Source: a bacterium
GTDB lineage: Bacteria > Oederibacteriota > CAKKQC01
Direction of reading: 5' to 3'
DNA: 64,000 nt
Assembly (NCBI GenBank): GCA_919901855.1
Contig: CAKKQC010000021.1
Coordinates: 215,543-279,542 of the forward strand
Positions 18,856-27,466 of the stretch are shown here, piece by piece (the stretch's first letter is position 1; the number at the start of each line of letters is the position of its first letter). The translations under genes were made by a program, and so were the position numbers. Under the pieces are notes generated by a model, which searched no databases, was not told where the DNA came from, and was given only the letters and a program-made list of their open reading frames with translations.

Positions 18856-21800
18856 TTGAAGCACATCCACCGGATTCACACGTTACTGGCCGGCGGCGCC
18901 GGGACCGCCCGGCGGCTCGCCGGGCTGGTCTTTGCGGTCGCGATCCTGTGGGCCCAGCACGGGGCCGCCGACTGCGTGCTGGATGTCGCGCCGCTGGACG
19001 ATGCCGCCTTCTCGGGCGATACGCTGTTCCCGAACTGGGTGGCCGCGCCGGCCGCGGCGTTCACGGTCTTCGAGTGTGACGACACGGCCTGCGCCGGGTG
19101 TTCGAACAACCCGGTCACGGGCGTGACGATCCTGAACTACGGCACGGCCACCGCGTCGGACCTGACCGGGGTCTCGTTCCGACTGCTCTGCAACGCGACC
19201 GATTCCGGGATCCTTGCGATGACGTACGCCGGGGTCTGGACCGTGGGAGGGTCGCCGTATCCCGCCTGGACGTGGGCCGGGTCCATCGCCTGGGCCGGCG
19301 ACCCCTGCCAGGCGCCAGGGGCTGGCAGCAAAGGATGCGGCTGTTTCGTGTCCCTGTACGTGTACGCGGACATCGCACCGTGTCCCGCCGATGGGGCGGT
19401 GGTGGAGCTCGGGCCGGGCTACGACCCGCTCCGGGACATCAACCTCCCCGGAGGGATCAGCGACAGCTGCGGCTGCGTCGCCCCGTGGTCCCGCGTGGTC
19501 GCGGCCGTCCCGAAGACGATCCGGTATATGGTGAAGACTGCGGACCGGACCGCGGCGGCCCCGGGCGACCCGGTGGAGTACACGATCTACTACGGGCGCC
19601 CGGGCACCGGGACGCTGAACTGGATCCGGGTCACGGACAGCCTGCCCGCGTACATGCACGTGTCCTCGTACGGCACGCCGGCGCCCGATCCCGGCTGGGA
19701 CCCCGACCCGGGGCCGCCGATCCGCCTGCGCTGGACCAGCGGATCGCTGGCCACGACCGGCGGCGCGACGCAGTCGGTCTCGTTCACCGCCACCGTGGAC
19801 TGGGGGAACGGCGAGGCCTTCGAGCCGGGCTCGGGGGACGTCGGCGCGCCCGAGGGGGCAATGCTCGCGAACGCGGCGCACCTGGCGTGGGATCCGGCCG
19901 GGTGCGCGCCCGGCCGGTCCTCGAACCAGCCGCGCACGGTGATCCAGCGCTTCCTGTTCTGGAAGATCGGCAGCAACGACATCCTGTTCGCCGGGCGGCT
20001 GGGCCTGCCGGACGACGAGATCGTCTACGAGATCTTCATCAAGAACATGTCCCCCACGGAGACCTGGTGGGACGTCAACGTGTGGGACACGGTGCCGGCC
20101 GGGCTCGATCCCTGGGGCCCGGGCATGGGCTTCGAGGATCCCTGCGCCGGGTGGACAATGACGCCGACCGGGTGCGCGGCGGCCTCGCCGGGACGCGCCG
20201 GGGCGGCGTCCACGATGCTGACCTGGAACCTGGACATGCCCCCCGGGATGACGCTGACGGTGCGGTGGAAGGCCCGCATCCGCCCGACGATGACCGCCGG
20301 CTCGACGGTCATCAACCGGATCAGCCTCCTCGAGCTCGGGCGCGCGGGCATCGTGAACGGCACCGGCCACTCGGGGAAGCCCGCGGTGTTCACCCATGTC
20401 GCCCCCGTGCTCCTGCGCACGACGTACTTCTCCTATGTGGGGTATGCGGCCGAATGCGACGACGGGAGCGGTCCCGGCTTCTTCATCTCGTTCTTCCCGC
20501 TCAACATGGCCGCGGACTTCGAGCTGCGCAAGCTCGAGTACGTGGGCAGCGCAGGTGTGGCGCTGGCGGGGGGGAAGAGCGCGTCGATCAACGCCCTGGT
20601 CGGGAGCTGTGTCGGGGGGTTCGCGGACGGGGGATTCAGCCGCGCGGGCTGCAAGGTCGAGCGCGTCCCTGCCCGGTACCAGCCCGGGATCTACGATCCT
20701 CACGCCGGCGGCACGAAGCCGGCGTACGACTGGACCTTCCTCTACAAGGTCACGTCGAACTGTCCCCTGCTCTGGATCATGGAGAGCGAGATCGTGAACG
20801 AGCGGCAGGACGCCTTCACGTTCCTGCCGTCCACGAGCCTGAACTACCGGGGGTTCATGCACTACACGACCATGCGCCCGGACGAGGGGGCCCTGGCGAC
20901 GGCGGGGCACGGCGACCGGCTCCTGATCCTGAACACGGCGATGAACGACGCGAACGTGGTCGACCCCGCGCTCGCGACCGTCGTCCATCTCTTCCGGTGG
21001 AATCCGGGCACGCTCGGCTGGGACTACGTGCAGACCGGCACAGTGGACCCCGAGAGCTTCTGGATCCCGCTCGACGGCACGACGGCGACGGCCGCCTCCG
21101 ACCTCTTTGACTGGCGGATCGTCTCTTCCGTCGCCCAGTTGCACGTCTACCAGGGGGATATGACCTTCGGCATGCCGAGCGGCATCTTCGGGTCCTACAA
21201 CGACCACGGGGGCTACGTGCCGAACCGGGAGAACGGGAACCTCGTGTCCTCGACGACCCCGGCGAGCTTCTACGGGATCGCGCGGGCGACCACGGGCTAC
21301 GACATCCCCGTGAACATCATCGTCGGCAACACGGGGGCCGCCAACGCCACCTACCGGCTCTGGAAGTACGTGCCCGTGAGCGCCGTCTCGGCGGGTGCCG
21401 ACTGGCCCGCCTCCCTGGCCGGCTTCTCGGGCGACTGGGAGCTCGTGACCACGGACAACGTGACCGCCGGCCTCGCGGTGCCGGGAAACCCCCACGTCTA
21501 CGGCCAGAACTACGACACGGCCACCCTCCTGGGCACCACGACGGCGGTCGGCTGGAAGGTCGAGCTGGTCTCCGGCGGCCCGATCCAGGTCCGCATCGGG
21601 AGCGGCCTCGACTCGGCCTGGGCGGGCGGGTCCATAATCCACGCGGCCAACGGCAACCAGTCGGGCGGCGAGTTCTGGCACGGGCAGGCGTGGAGCGACT
21701 GGGGGTGCTCGACCGCGCTCGGGTTCTTCCACGTGTTCGTGCCCAAGACGGGCGTGGGGGTCCGGGCGGTGTCGAACGACGGCTACTCCGCCGCCTACAC

Positions 21801-22674
21801 GACGGACGGCGTGGACCAGTGCATCCTGTTCGGGAAGCTGAGCGACCTGGCGCCGGGGGCCCGCCGGAACTACCGGATCACGCAATCCGGCGGCCCCGCC
21901 ACGGAGTTGATCGCCCAGTACCAGCAGTGGAAGTACACGGAGAAGTTCTTCACGGCCCCGTTCGTGAAGACGGGCGTGCACTACGACATCATCGCTCCGG
22001 GGGTCGTGTTCACGGGCCAGTCGTTCTGGATCACGGTGGTCGTGATCGACTCCGGGGGCGGGACGAAGGCCGACTACTGCGGTACGACGACTTTCACCTC
22101 GACGGATCCCGCGTCGAAGATCGAGAACTCGGCCATGGACGGCTACAACTACACGTGGGACTCGAGCTGGGGGTGCGGGTCGGCGCCGTACGACGACGGC
22201 GTCAGAATCTTCCTGAACATGTCGATGAGCGACCTGGGCAGCCAGGCGCTCATCGCCGTGGACACGGCGGACGGCTCTATCACCGGGATCGCGAGCATCC
22301 TCGTCGTGGGGGCGGACATCAAGCTCGAGAAGCGGCCGCCGTTCTCGATCGCGGCCACGGGCGACACGGTGCAGTTCCGGATCTGCTGGAGTAACTATTC
22401 CTCCGCGTCCGGGTTCACCTTCGTCGTCAACGACGCCGTGCCCATGGGGCTGACGTTCCTGCCGGAGGGATCGGCGGCGGCGCTCGATTGCGGCAACACC
22501 GATGGCGTGCCCGTGACCGTCGCCTACGCGACCACGGCCTCGCCCGCGGTCCCGGCGGCTGCGTCTTTCACGGCGGGCAACCCGGTCGCGGGGACGCGCT
22601 GGCTGAGGTGGACGGTCCCCGTGGCCGGTGTGCAGACGACGGGGTGCGCCTGCTTCAGGGTCACGGTCCAGTAA
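18856..22674 (+). CDS. Giant secreted DUF11-repeat protein, tandem copy 2
   Basis: 1,272 residues from TTG 18856; AAGG lies 7 nt upstream and a signal peptide ends near residue 38 (QHGAA/DC). It aligns end to end with the preceding protein, sharing blocks such as DTLFPNW, DPDPGPP, NGEAFEPGSGD, DDGVRIF and WSNYSSAS, and the same three DUF11 modules (about 215-350, 370-500, 1150-1272). Cysteines are largely conserved, suggesting disulphides and an extracytoplasmic site. The two genes clearly arose by tandem duplication followed by divergence. Function unknown; the position among secreted glycosidases fits a cell-surface or matrix component. Confidence 0.85.
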   Translation: MKHIHRIHTLLAGGAGTARRLAGLVFAVAILWAQHGAADCVLDVAPLDDAAFSGDTLFPNWVAAPAAAFTVFECDDTACAGCSNNPVTGVTILNYGTATASDLTGVSFRLLCNATDSGILAMTYAGVWTVGGSPYPAWTWAGSIAWAGDPCQAPGAGSKGCGCFVSLYVYADIAPCPADGAVVELGPGYDPLRDINLPGGISDSCGCVAPWSRVVAAVPKTIRYMVKTADRTAAAPGDPVEYTIYYGRPGTGTLNWIRVTDSLPAYMHVSSYGTPAPDPGWDPDPGPPIRLRWTSGSLATTGGATQSVSFTATVDWGNGEAFEPGSGDVGAPEGAMLANAAHLAWDPAGCAPGRSSNQPRTVIQRFLFWKIGSNDILFAGRLGLPDDEIVYEIFIKNMSPTETWWDVNVWDTVPAGLDPWGPGMGFEDPCAGWTMTPTGCAAASPGRAGAASTMLTWNLDMPPGMTLTVRWKARIRPTMTAGSTVINRISLLELGRAGIVNGTGHSGKPAVFTHVAPVLLRTTYFSYVGYAAECDDGSGPGFFISFFPLNMAADFELRKLEYVGSAGVALAGGKSASINALVGSCVGGFADGGFSRAGCKVERVPARYQPGIYDPHAGGTKPAYDWTFLYKVTSNCPLLWIMESEIVNERQDAFTFLPSTSLNYRGFMHYTTMRPDEGALATAGHGDRLLILNTAMNDANVVDPALATVVHLFRWNPGTLGWDYVQTGTVDPESFWIPLDGTTATAASDLFDWRIVSSVAQLHVYQGDMTFGMPSGIFGSYNDHGGYVPNRENGNLVSSTTPASFYGIARATTGYDIPVNIIVGNTGAANATYRLWKYVPVSAVSAGADWPASLAGFSGDWELVTTDNVTAGLAVPGNPHVYGQNYDTATLLGTTTAVGWKVELVSGGPIQVRIGSGLDSAWAGGSIIHAANGNQSGGEFWHGQAWSDWGCSTALGFFHVFVPKTGVGVRAVSNDGYSAAYTTDGVDQCILFGKLSDLAPGARRNYRITQSGGPATELIAQYQQWKYTEKFFTAPFVKTGVHYDIIAPGVVFTGQSFWITVVVIDSGGGTKADYCGTTTFTSTDPASKIENSAMDGYNYTWDSSWGCGSAPYDDGVRIFLNMSMSDLGSQALIAVDTADGSITGIASILVVGADIKLEKRPPFSIAATGDTVQFRICWSNYSSASGFTFVVNDAVPMGLTFLPEGSAAALDCGNTDGVPVTVAYATTASPAVPAAASFTAGNPVAGTRWLRWTVPVAGVQTTGCACFRVTVQ

Positions 22675-22811
22675 TGGCACGGCGTGTTGCGCCGGGACAT
22701 GCGATGATGGCGGACATGCCGCCTGGGATCGCCAGCATGAAGGGCCGACCATTCCGCCCCGATCGCGCCGCGGTGGGTGTGGTGTCGTCGGCAGGCCGTG
22801 CTCGTGCCATG

Positions 22812-22818
22812 AAGGAGG
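22812..22818 (+). promoter_or_regulatory. Strong Shine-Dalgarno deciding the start of the second GH51/GH39-like gene
   Basis: AAGGAGG lies 7 nt before ATG 22826. The frame is open a further 198 bases upstream, but only this start gives an immediate signal peptide. Confidence 0.75.
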
Positions 22819-22825
22819 CAATTGC

Positions 22826-25114
22826 ATGATCGGGACCATCGCGGCCGCGCTGGCGGCCTTCCTGCTGCTTGCCCCGGCCCAGGCCGCCAGCCTTCGCGTG
22901 GATGGCTCCAAGGTGCTGCGCACCATGGACCGCCACCGGTTGCTGGGCAGCAATGTCGCGGGATGGTACGAGAAGAAGACCTACGATGACGGGATCCTGC
23001 GGGGGTGGATCAGGGATCTCGGCCCCATCCTCCTGCGGTTGCCCGGCGGAAGCTGGGGGAACGGGACCTTCTGGAACGGCAACGGGGTGCGGCACGGCAA
23101 CAAGGTGGACTATTCCCGGCTCCATCCCAAGCCCTATTCGGACTGGTCGGCGCCTTGGGGCACGTGGGACATCGACTACTCGGATTACGCCCCGGGTTTC
23201 CTGGTGGATGTGAAGCCCAACGAGAAGCCACGGATGCTCTCCACCGAGTGGCACGGCAACGTGGACGTCAGGACCATGCACGACTTCATCCGGGAGGTCG
23301 GCGACGAGCCCCTCGTCATCGTGAACGTGGCCACGGGTTCCCCCCGGGACGCTGCCGAGTGGGTGCGCTGGGCGAACAAGAAGATGGGGTATGGGGTCAG
23401 GTACTGGGAGATCGGCAACGAGCTGGGCGGATCGTGGGAGTGCGGGCACTTCCTGCCTGATGGCAGTGTCCTGAACGGCGAGATCTACGCGCACCGCTTC
23501 GAGGAGTTCGCCAAGGCCATGAAGGCCGTGGACCCCACGATCAAGGTCGGCACCATGGACTGGCTCGAGGATGTGCTCAAGCTCTGCGGCGACCAGCTCG
23601 ATTTCTTCTCCATTCACGCCTACCCCGCCGGTATCGGCACGGGGCCGGGGTCGATGCCCGACGACGAGCTCTTCGCCAAGCTGGACGAGGTCCGGAGGAC
23701 CATGGAGGAGGCGAGGGCCACGATCCGCAGGGTCCGGCCCGACCGGGAGGGGAAGATCGAGATCGATTATTCCGAGTGGAGCATGGGCTGGGGGGACAAT
23801 CGCGGGGCCCTCTGGCATGCCGGTTGGGTGGGGGAGATGTTCCGGCACGGCGCCGCTTTTGCCATGCAGTGGGACGTCTTCGGCCTGGTGTCCCAGGCCA
23901 AGTCCGGGAACGTGCGCCGCAGTATCTACTGGCCCTTCTGGCTCTGGAGCCGGGCGATGGGCGACTCCCTCGTGGCCTCGACCCTCGAGGAATCGGACCA
24001 TGCCGCCGCCTACGCGACCCGGTCCGCAGACGGTCTCCGGATCATGGTCATCAACCAGTCCGCCGGGGAAGAGCTGAGGGTGAACGTGCGCCTCGACGGC
24101 TTCACCCCGGCCTCCCGGGCGCAGGAGGTCCGGTTCACCCGCCGGGAGTTCTTCCTGCTGGAAGAGAACGCCGATCACCTCGTCTGGAACACGGGACCCG
24201 TCATCCGGCCCTTCAAGGCGGCAAGGTCCTTCAAGGCGGTCGTTCCGCCCGCTTCCATCGTCGTCTGGGTCCTCCCCGGGGAGGGACAGCCGCTCCCTCT
24301 CGAGGAGACGAAGCCACCCGAACCCCGGGAGCCCCGGATGAACCTCTGGTTCCCGCCGGACACCTACGCCGGTGACTGGGTGGATGCGTGGGCCTACGTC
24401 CGGAACGGGGAGGAAGAAGCGCCCTATGCCCTCCCGCTTGCGGACGGAAAGATACGCGTCAAGGGTGCCGCCCGGTCCGATCGCGGGACCGTCCGGCTCT
24501 CCGAGGCGGCGGGGCATTTCCGCGTCAAGGCCGGCCGGCCCGGGGCCGTCACGGTCGAAGTCCGCTCCGGCAAGGCGACGGCGGCCCGGGAGGTGGTCTT
24601 CAAGTCGTCGGTGCCCAGGCCCCGTGTCTTCTGGGAGTTCGAGGAAGAGAAGATACCCGGGTTCGTGTATTCCCAATGGCCCCTGACCTTCGACGACAGC
24701 ATCCGGCCCAACGAACGGGTTGCACGGATTGCCCTGGACGGGGATACCCCCCAGGGCGACAAGAAGCGCGACCTGCTGAGCATCCGCGAGCTCCCCGGGG
24801 CGGACCGGCTCGACAAGAAGAACATCCGTGGCGCCGTATTCGACGTCAGCGTATCCCCCGGGTTCGGGTGCGACGATCCCGCCGCCTTCATCGATGTCGT
24901 GATGCAGAGTCCCGCGAACTGGTGGATGCATCTGGGGAAGGTCCTGCTTTCGGACCTCAAGCCCGGCGAGTGGAAGACGGTAGCATTCGTCACCGACAAG
25001 CCCGAAAACCTGAGGGCCATGGGCCATGCCCTGAACCTCCTGTTCCTCGTGAATTCCGCGAAGCCCATCCGCGGCGCGATCCTCCTCGACGGCGCCGGAT
25101 TGATGGTCAGATAG
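22826..25114 (+). CDS. Secreted clan GH-A glycosidase, GH51/GH39-like, copy 2
   Basis: 762 residues with signal peptide (MIGTIAAALAAFLLLAPAQA, cleavage near 20). It is colinear with the protein at 2640-4955 and keeps the same candidate catalytic residues: Glu199 in YWEIGNELGG and Glu317 in IDYSEWSMGW, as well as DFFSIHAYPAGIGTGPGSMPDDELF. The C-terminal beta modules are also conserved, though more diverged. As in the first locus a GH29 sequence is its neighbour, but here downstream and decayed. Expression in tandem with the DUF11 genes is possible (151-bp gap). Substrate probably an arabinoside or xyloside, by family only. Confidence 0.78.
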   Translation: MIGTIAAALAAFLLLAPAQAASLRVDGSKVLRTMDRHRLLGSNVAGWYEKKTYDDGILRGWIRDLGPILLRLPGGSWGNGTFWNGNGVRHGNKVDYSRLHPKPYSDWSAPWGTWDIDYSDYAPGFLVDVKPNEKPRMLSTEWHGNVDVRTMHDFIREVGDEPLVIVNVATGSPRDAAEWVRWANKKMGYGVRYWEIGNELGGSWECGHFLPDGSVLNGEIYAHRFEEFAKAMKAVDPTIKVGTMDWLEDVLKLCGDQLDFFSIHAYPAGIGTGPGSMPDDELFAKLDEVRRTMEEARATIRRVRPDREGKIEIDYSEWSMGWGDNRGALWHAGWVGEMFRHGAAFAMQWDVFGLVSQAKSGNVRRSIYWPFWLWSRAMGDSLVASTLEESDHAAAYATRSADGLRIMVINQSAGEELRVNVRLDGFTPASRAQEVRFTRREFFLLEENADHLVWNTGPVIRPFKAARSFKAVVPPASIVVWVLPGEGQPLPLEETKPPEPREPRMNLWFPPDTYAGDWVDAWAYVRNGEEEAPYALPLADGKIRVKGAARSDRGTVRLSEAAGHFRVKAGRPGAVTVEVRSGKATAAREVVFKSSVPRPRVFWEFEEEKIPGFVYSQWPLTFDDSIRPNERVARIALDGDTPQGDKKRDLLSIRELPGADRLDKKNIRGAVFDVSVSPGFGCDDPAAFIDVVMQSPANWWMHLGKVLLSDLKPGEWKTVAFVTDKPENLRAMGHALNLLFLVNSAKPIRGAILLDGAGLMVR

Positions 25115-25121
25115 TACGCAG

Positions 25122-25539
25122 ATGCGCGACAGCCTTCCGGACGAAGCGGCCTCGATCCGGCCGGGCTGGTTCTACCATCCCGAGGAAGACGGGCGGGTGA
25201 AGTCCCTGGACGAGGTTCAGCGCATCTACGACGGCGCGGTGGGTGGCAACGCCTGTTTCCTGCTCAACCTGCCTCCCGCCCCGCGAGGCCTGATTCACGA
25301 GGCGGACACCGCGAGGATGCGCGACTTCGGGAACGCGCTGCGGGCGCGGTTCGCACGGAACCTGGCGGCGAACGGGCGCGCGACGGCGGACGTGCCGTCC
25401 GCGGCCGGTCACGAGGCGTCGCGTCCGGAGCCTGCGCATCCGCTTCGAGTCGGTACGGGGCTTTCCGACACTCGCGTTCGTGGGCGCCTATAGCTCTTCA
25501 GGGACGCCCTTCGGATTGCCGGATTCTGCCGGGAGTTGA
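25122..25539 (+). pseudogene. GH29 alpha-L-fucosidase remnant
   Basis: The first frame (25122 onward) encodes SIRPGWFYHPEEDGRVKSLDEV and GAVGGNACFLLNLPPAPRGLIHEAD, which match the C-terminal barrel section of the GH29 protein at 501-2627. After about 25420 homology-like sequence moves to another frame (LRIRFESVRGFPTLAFVGAY) ending at TGA 25537-25539, typical of the end of a GH29 protein. The N-terminal two thirds are gone, the frame is shifted and part of the sandwich domain is missing, so it is a decayed gene. It starts 7 nt after the neighbouring glycosidase. Confidence 0.8.
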
Positions 25540-25583
25540 AGAATCCGGGAGCCTGCCTCCGCCCTGAGTGGGCGGCAAGTGCG

Positions 25584-25589
25584 TACAAT
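25584..25589 (+). promoter_or_regulatory. TACAAT -10 box, leaderless GH140-hicAB start
   Basis: TACAAT ends 9 nt before ATG 25599 and no Shine-Dalgarno is present. No -35 consensus is evident. Confidence 0.5.
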
Positions 25590-25598
25590 ACCCCTGCC

Positions 25599-26906
25599 AT
25601 GACACCAACTCGGATCAAGATCAGCGCGGACGGGCGGTTCTTCACCGACCAGGACGGCCGGCCGTGGTTCTACCTCGCCGACACGTGCTGGCTCCTGTTC
25701 AAGCGCGCAACCATGAAGGAACTGGACGAGTACCTCCAGGACCGGGCCGCCAAGGGGTTCACGGTCATCCAGGCTTACGTGATCCGGGGGCTGGGGGAGA
25801 CGGACCCGGACGGCAACACGTCCCTGATCGGCGCCGTGCCCTTCCAGGATCGCGACCCCAACCGCCCCAACGAGGACTTCTTCCGGCACGTGGACGAGGT
25901 CGTCGCCCGCGCCAACGCGCTCGGGCTGGTCATGGCGCTCGTGACCGCCAAGTCCTGGCACGTCCCGGGCGGCCGGGAGTGCTGTTTCGACGAGGCGAAC
26001 GCCAGGACCTTCGGCGCGTTCCTGGGCAATCGCTATCGCGACCGCGCGGTCATGTGGCTGCCCGGGGGCGACTCGGCGCCGGCGCAGGCCGACGCGGTCT
26101 GGCAGGCGATGGCCCGGGGCCTCAAGGAGGGCAGCGGAGGCCGCCACCTCGTCAGCTACCACGGCGACTGGGTGACTTCCTCCTCGGAGTGGTACCACGG
26201 CGCCGACTGGCTCGACTTCAACACGATCCAGTCCGGCCACACGTGGGAGTCCGACAACTACGCCTTCGTGAGCGTGGATCGCGCGCTCTCCCCGGCCAAG
26301 CCCACGGTCGACATCGAGCCGAGTTACGAGAACCACCCCGTGGGCGGCAGGCTCCCGATCGACTCGCACAAGGTCCGCACGCAGGCGTACACGGCCATGC
26401 TCGCGGGAGCGGCCGGCCACGGATACGGCGCACTCGACCTCTTCTGCTTCTTCAAGGACGCCGACGGCCCCTTCCCGCGCGGCGGCGGGGGATGGAAGGA
26501 GCTCGCGTTCCAGCACTGGCGCACCGCCTGCGCGTACGAGGGCGCGGCGCAGATGGGGCTAATGCGGAAGCTCTTCGAGACTCGGCCGTGGTGGAAGCTC
26601 GTCCCGGGCCAGTCGCTGATGGCCTCGTACAAGGGCGAGGGGAACCAACGCCGCACGGCGGCCCGGGCGGCCGACGGGAGCTTCATGCTCGCGTACCTGC
26701 CCGAGGGCGGCACCGTCACGATGCGCGGGCTGGATGTCCTCACCGGCTCGGAGGTGATCGCCTCGTGGTTCGATCCCCGGACCGGGCAGTGGAAGGAAGC
26801 CGGGCGGTTCAAGAAGACCGGCTCGCTGAGCTTCGAGGCCCCCACGTCCGGCGAGAAGGATGACTGGGTTCTGGTCCTCGACGCACAGCCCTCGAGCCGG
26901 TCGTGA
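25599..26906 (+). CDS. GH140-like (DUF4038) apiosidase-type glycosidase, copy 1
   Basis: 435 residues from ATG 25599; upstream in-frame codons overlap the pseudogene and look non-coding. DUF4038 barrel (about 5-335): DGRFFTDQDGRPWFYLADTCWLLF, AAKGFTVIQAYVI, MWLPGGDSAP with candidate acid Asp158, and VDIEPSYENHP with candidate nucleophile Glu240; the last 90 residues are the putative collagen-binding domain (YLPEGGTVTM, SWFDPRTG, DDWVLVLD). Characterised GH140 enzymes release apiose-linked chains from rhamnogalacturonan II. No signal peptide, unlike the paralogue at 32429. The stop overlaps hicA (GTGA), an unusual coupling of a glycosidase and a toxin. Confidence 0.85.
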   Translation: MTPTRIKISADGRFFTDQDGRPWFYLADTCWLLFKRATMKELDEYLQDRAAKGFTVIQAYVIRGLGETDPDGNTSLIGAVPFQDRDPNRPNEDFFRHVDEVVARANALGLVMALVTAKSWHVPGGRECCFDEANARTFGAFLGNRYRDRAVMWLPGGDSAPAQADAVWQAMARGLKEGSGGRHLVSYHGDWVTSSSEWYHGADWLDFNTIQSGHTWESDNYAFVSVDRALSPAKPTVDIEPSYENHPVGGRLPIDSHKVRTQAYTAMLAGAAGHGYGALDLFCFFKDADGPFPRGGGGWKELAFQHWRTACAYEGAAQMGLMRKLFETRPWWKLVPGQSLMASYKGEGNQRRTAARAADGSFMLAYLPEGGTVTMRGLDVLTGSEVIASWFDPRTGQWKEAGRFKKTGSLSFEAPTSGEKDDWVLVLDAQPSSRS

Positions 26907-27163
26907 ATCGCAAAGCGCTTCTTGCGCGCCTGGTTCGCGGTGACGTCCGCAACGTGCGTTTCGCCGACTTCTGCAACCTCGTGGAAGGATTCGGATTCCG
27001 GTCCGCGAGGCAGGACGGGAGCCATCACATCTACGCACATCCCCAGGTGCGAGAACTCGTGAACTTGCAGGAGGTGGACGGGGAAGCGAAACCGTATCAG
27101 ATCAGGCAAGTGCTCCGGCTCGTTGAGCGGTATAATCTGATCATGGAAGGCGGCGACGAGTGA
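26903..27163 (+). CDS. hicA: HicA-family mRNA interferase toxin
   Basis: 86 residues, GTG start overlapping the GH140 stop. It has the HicA dsRNA-binding-like core GFGFRSARQDGSHHIYAHP with the catalytic His region at 41-42 (GSHH) and a C-terminal VRLVERYNLI-like helix (PYQIRQVLRLVERYNL). HicA cleaves mRNA and halts translation until bound by HicB. hicB follows by a GTGA overlap, the canonical toxin-first order. Somewhat longer than the usual 58-80 residues. Confidence 0.88.
   Translation: MNRKALLARLVRGDVRNVRFADFCNLVEGFGFRSARQDGSHHIYAHPQVRELVNLQEVDGEAKPYQIRQVLRLVERYNLIMEGGDE
27131..27136 (+). promoter_or_regulatory. Perfect TATAAT inside hicA, possible hicB promoter
   Basis: TATAAT lies 23 nt before the hicB GTG. 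A second promoter giving extra HicB antitoxin is known in the E. coli hicAB locus. It also codes for Tyr-Asn in HicA, and no -35 is evident. Confidence 0.35.
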
Positions 27164-27381
27164 GCGACTACCACATCAACATCTTCTACAGTGACGAGGA
27201 TGGCGGGTACATCGCGGATATCCCGGACCTTGACGCCTGTTCCGCCTTCGGCGCGACCGCCGAGCAGGCCCTTGTTGAGGTCAAGCGGGCGATGGCGGCC
27301 TGGATCGCGGCCGCCAAACAGGCTGGCAAGCCGGTTCCGCCCCCGCGGTATCGGCCCGCGATCTATCAAGCGGGACGATAG
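27160..27381 (+). CDS. hicB: HicB-family antitoxin
   Basis: 73 residues, GTG start overlapping the hicA stop. Typical partial RNase H-like HicB fold: YHINIFYSDEDGGYIADIPDLDACSAFGATAEQALVEVKRAMAAW, then a short PVPPPRYRPAIYQAGR tail. No ribbon-helix-helix or helix-turn-helix DNA-binding domain is appended, so autoregulation would need another factor or the HicAB complex. It would neutralise the adjacent HicA. Confidence 0.9.
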   Translation: MSDYHINIFYSDEDGGYIADIPDLDACSAFGATAEQALVEVKRAMAAWIAAAKQAGKPVPPPRYRPAIYQAGR

Positions 27382-27466
27382 CCGGTCGGGGCCGGAGGCC
27401 GTGCTTAGGTCGGTCTCCCTCGTCCATTCTCTGGTCTGGCTCCCCGCCCCCGGCGCCTGGGACTGA

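Noticed and set aside
18883..22953. Antisense open frame of about 1,350 codons opposite the second DUF11 gene
   Set aside because: Low-complexity Arg/Pro/Gly/Val translation typical of the shadow of a GC-rich gene; the plus-strand gene has signal peptide, domains and a paralogue.
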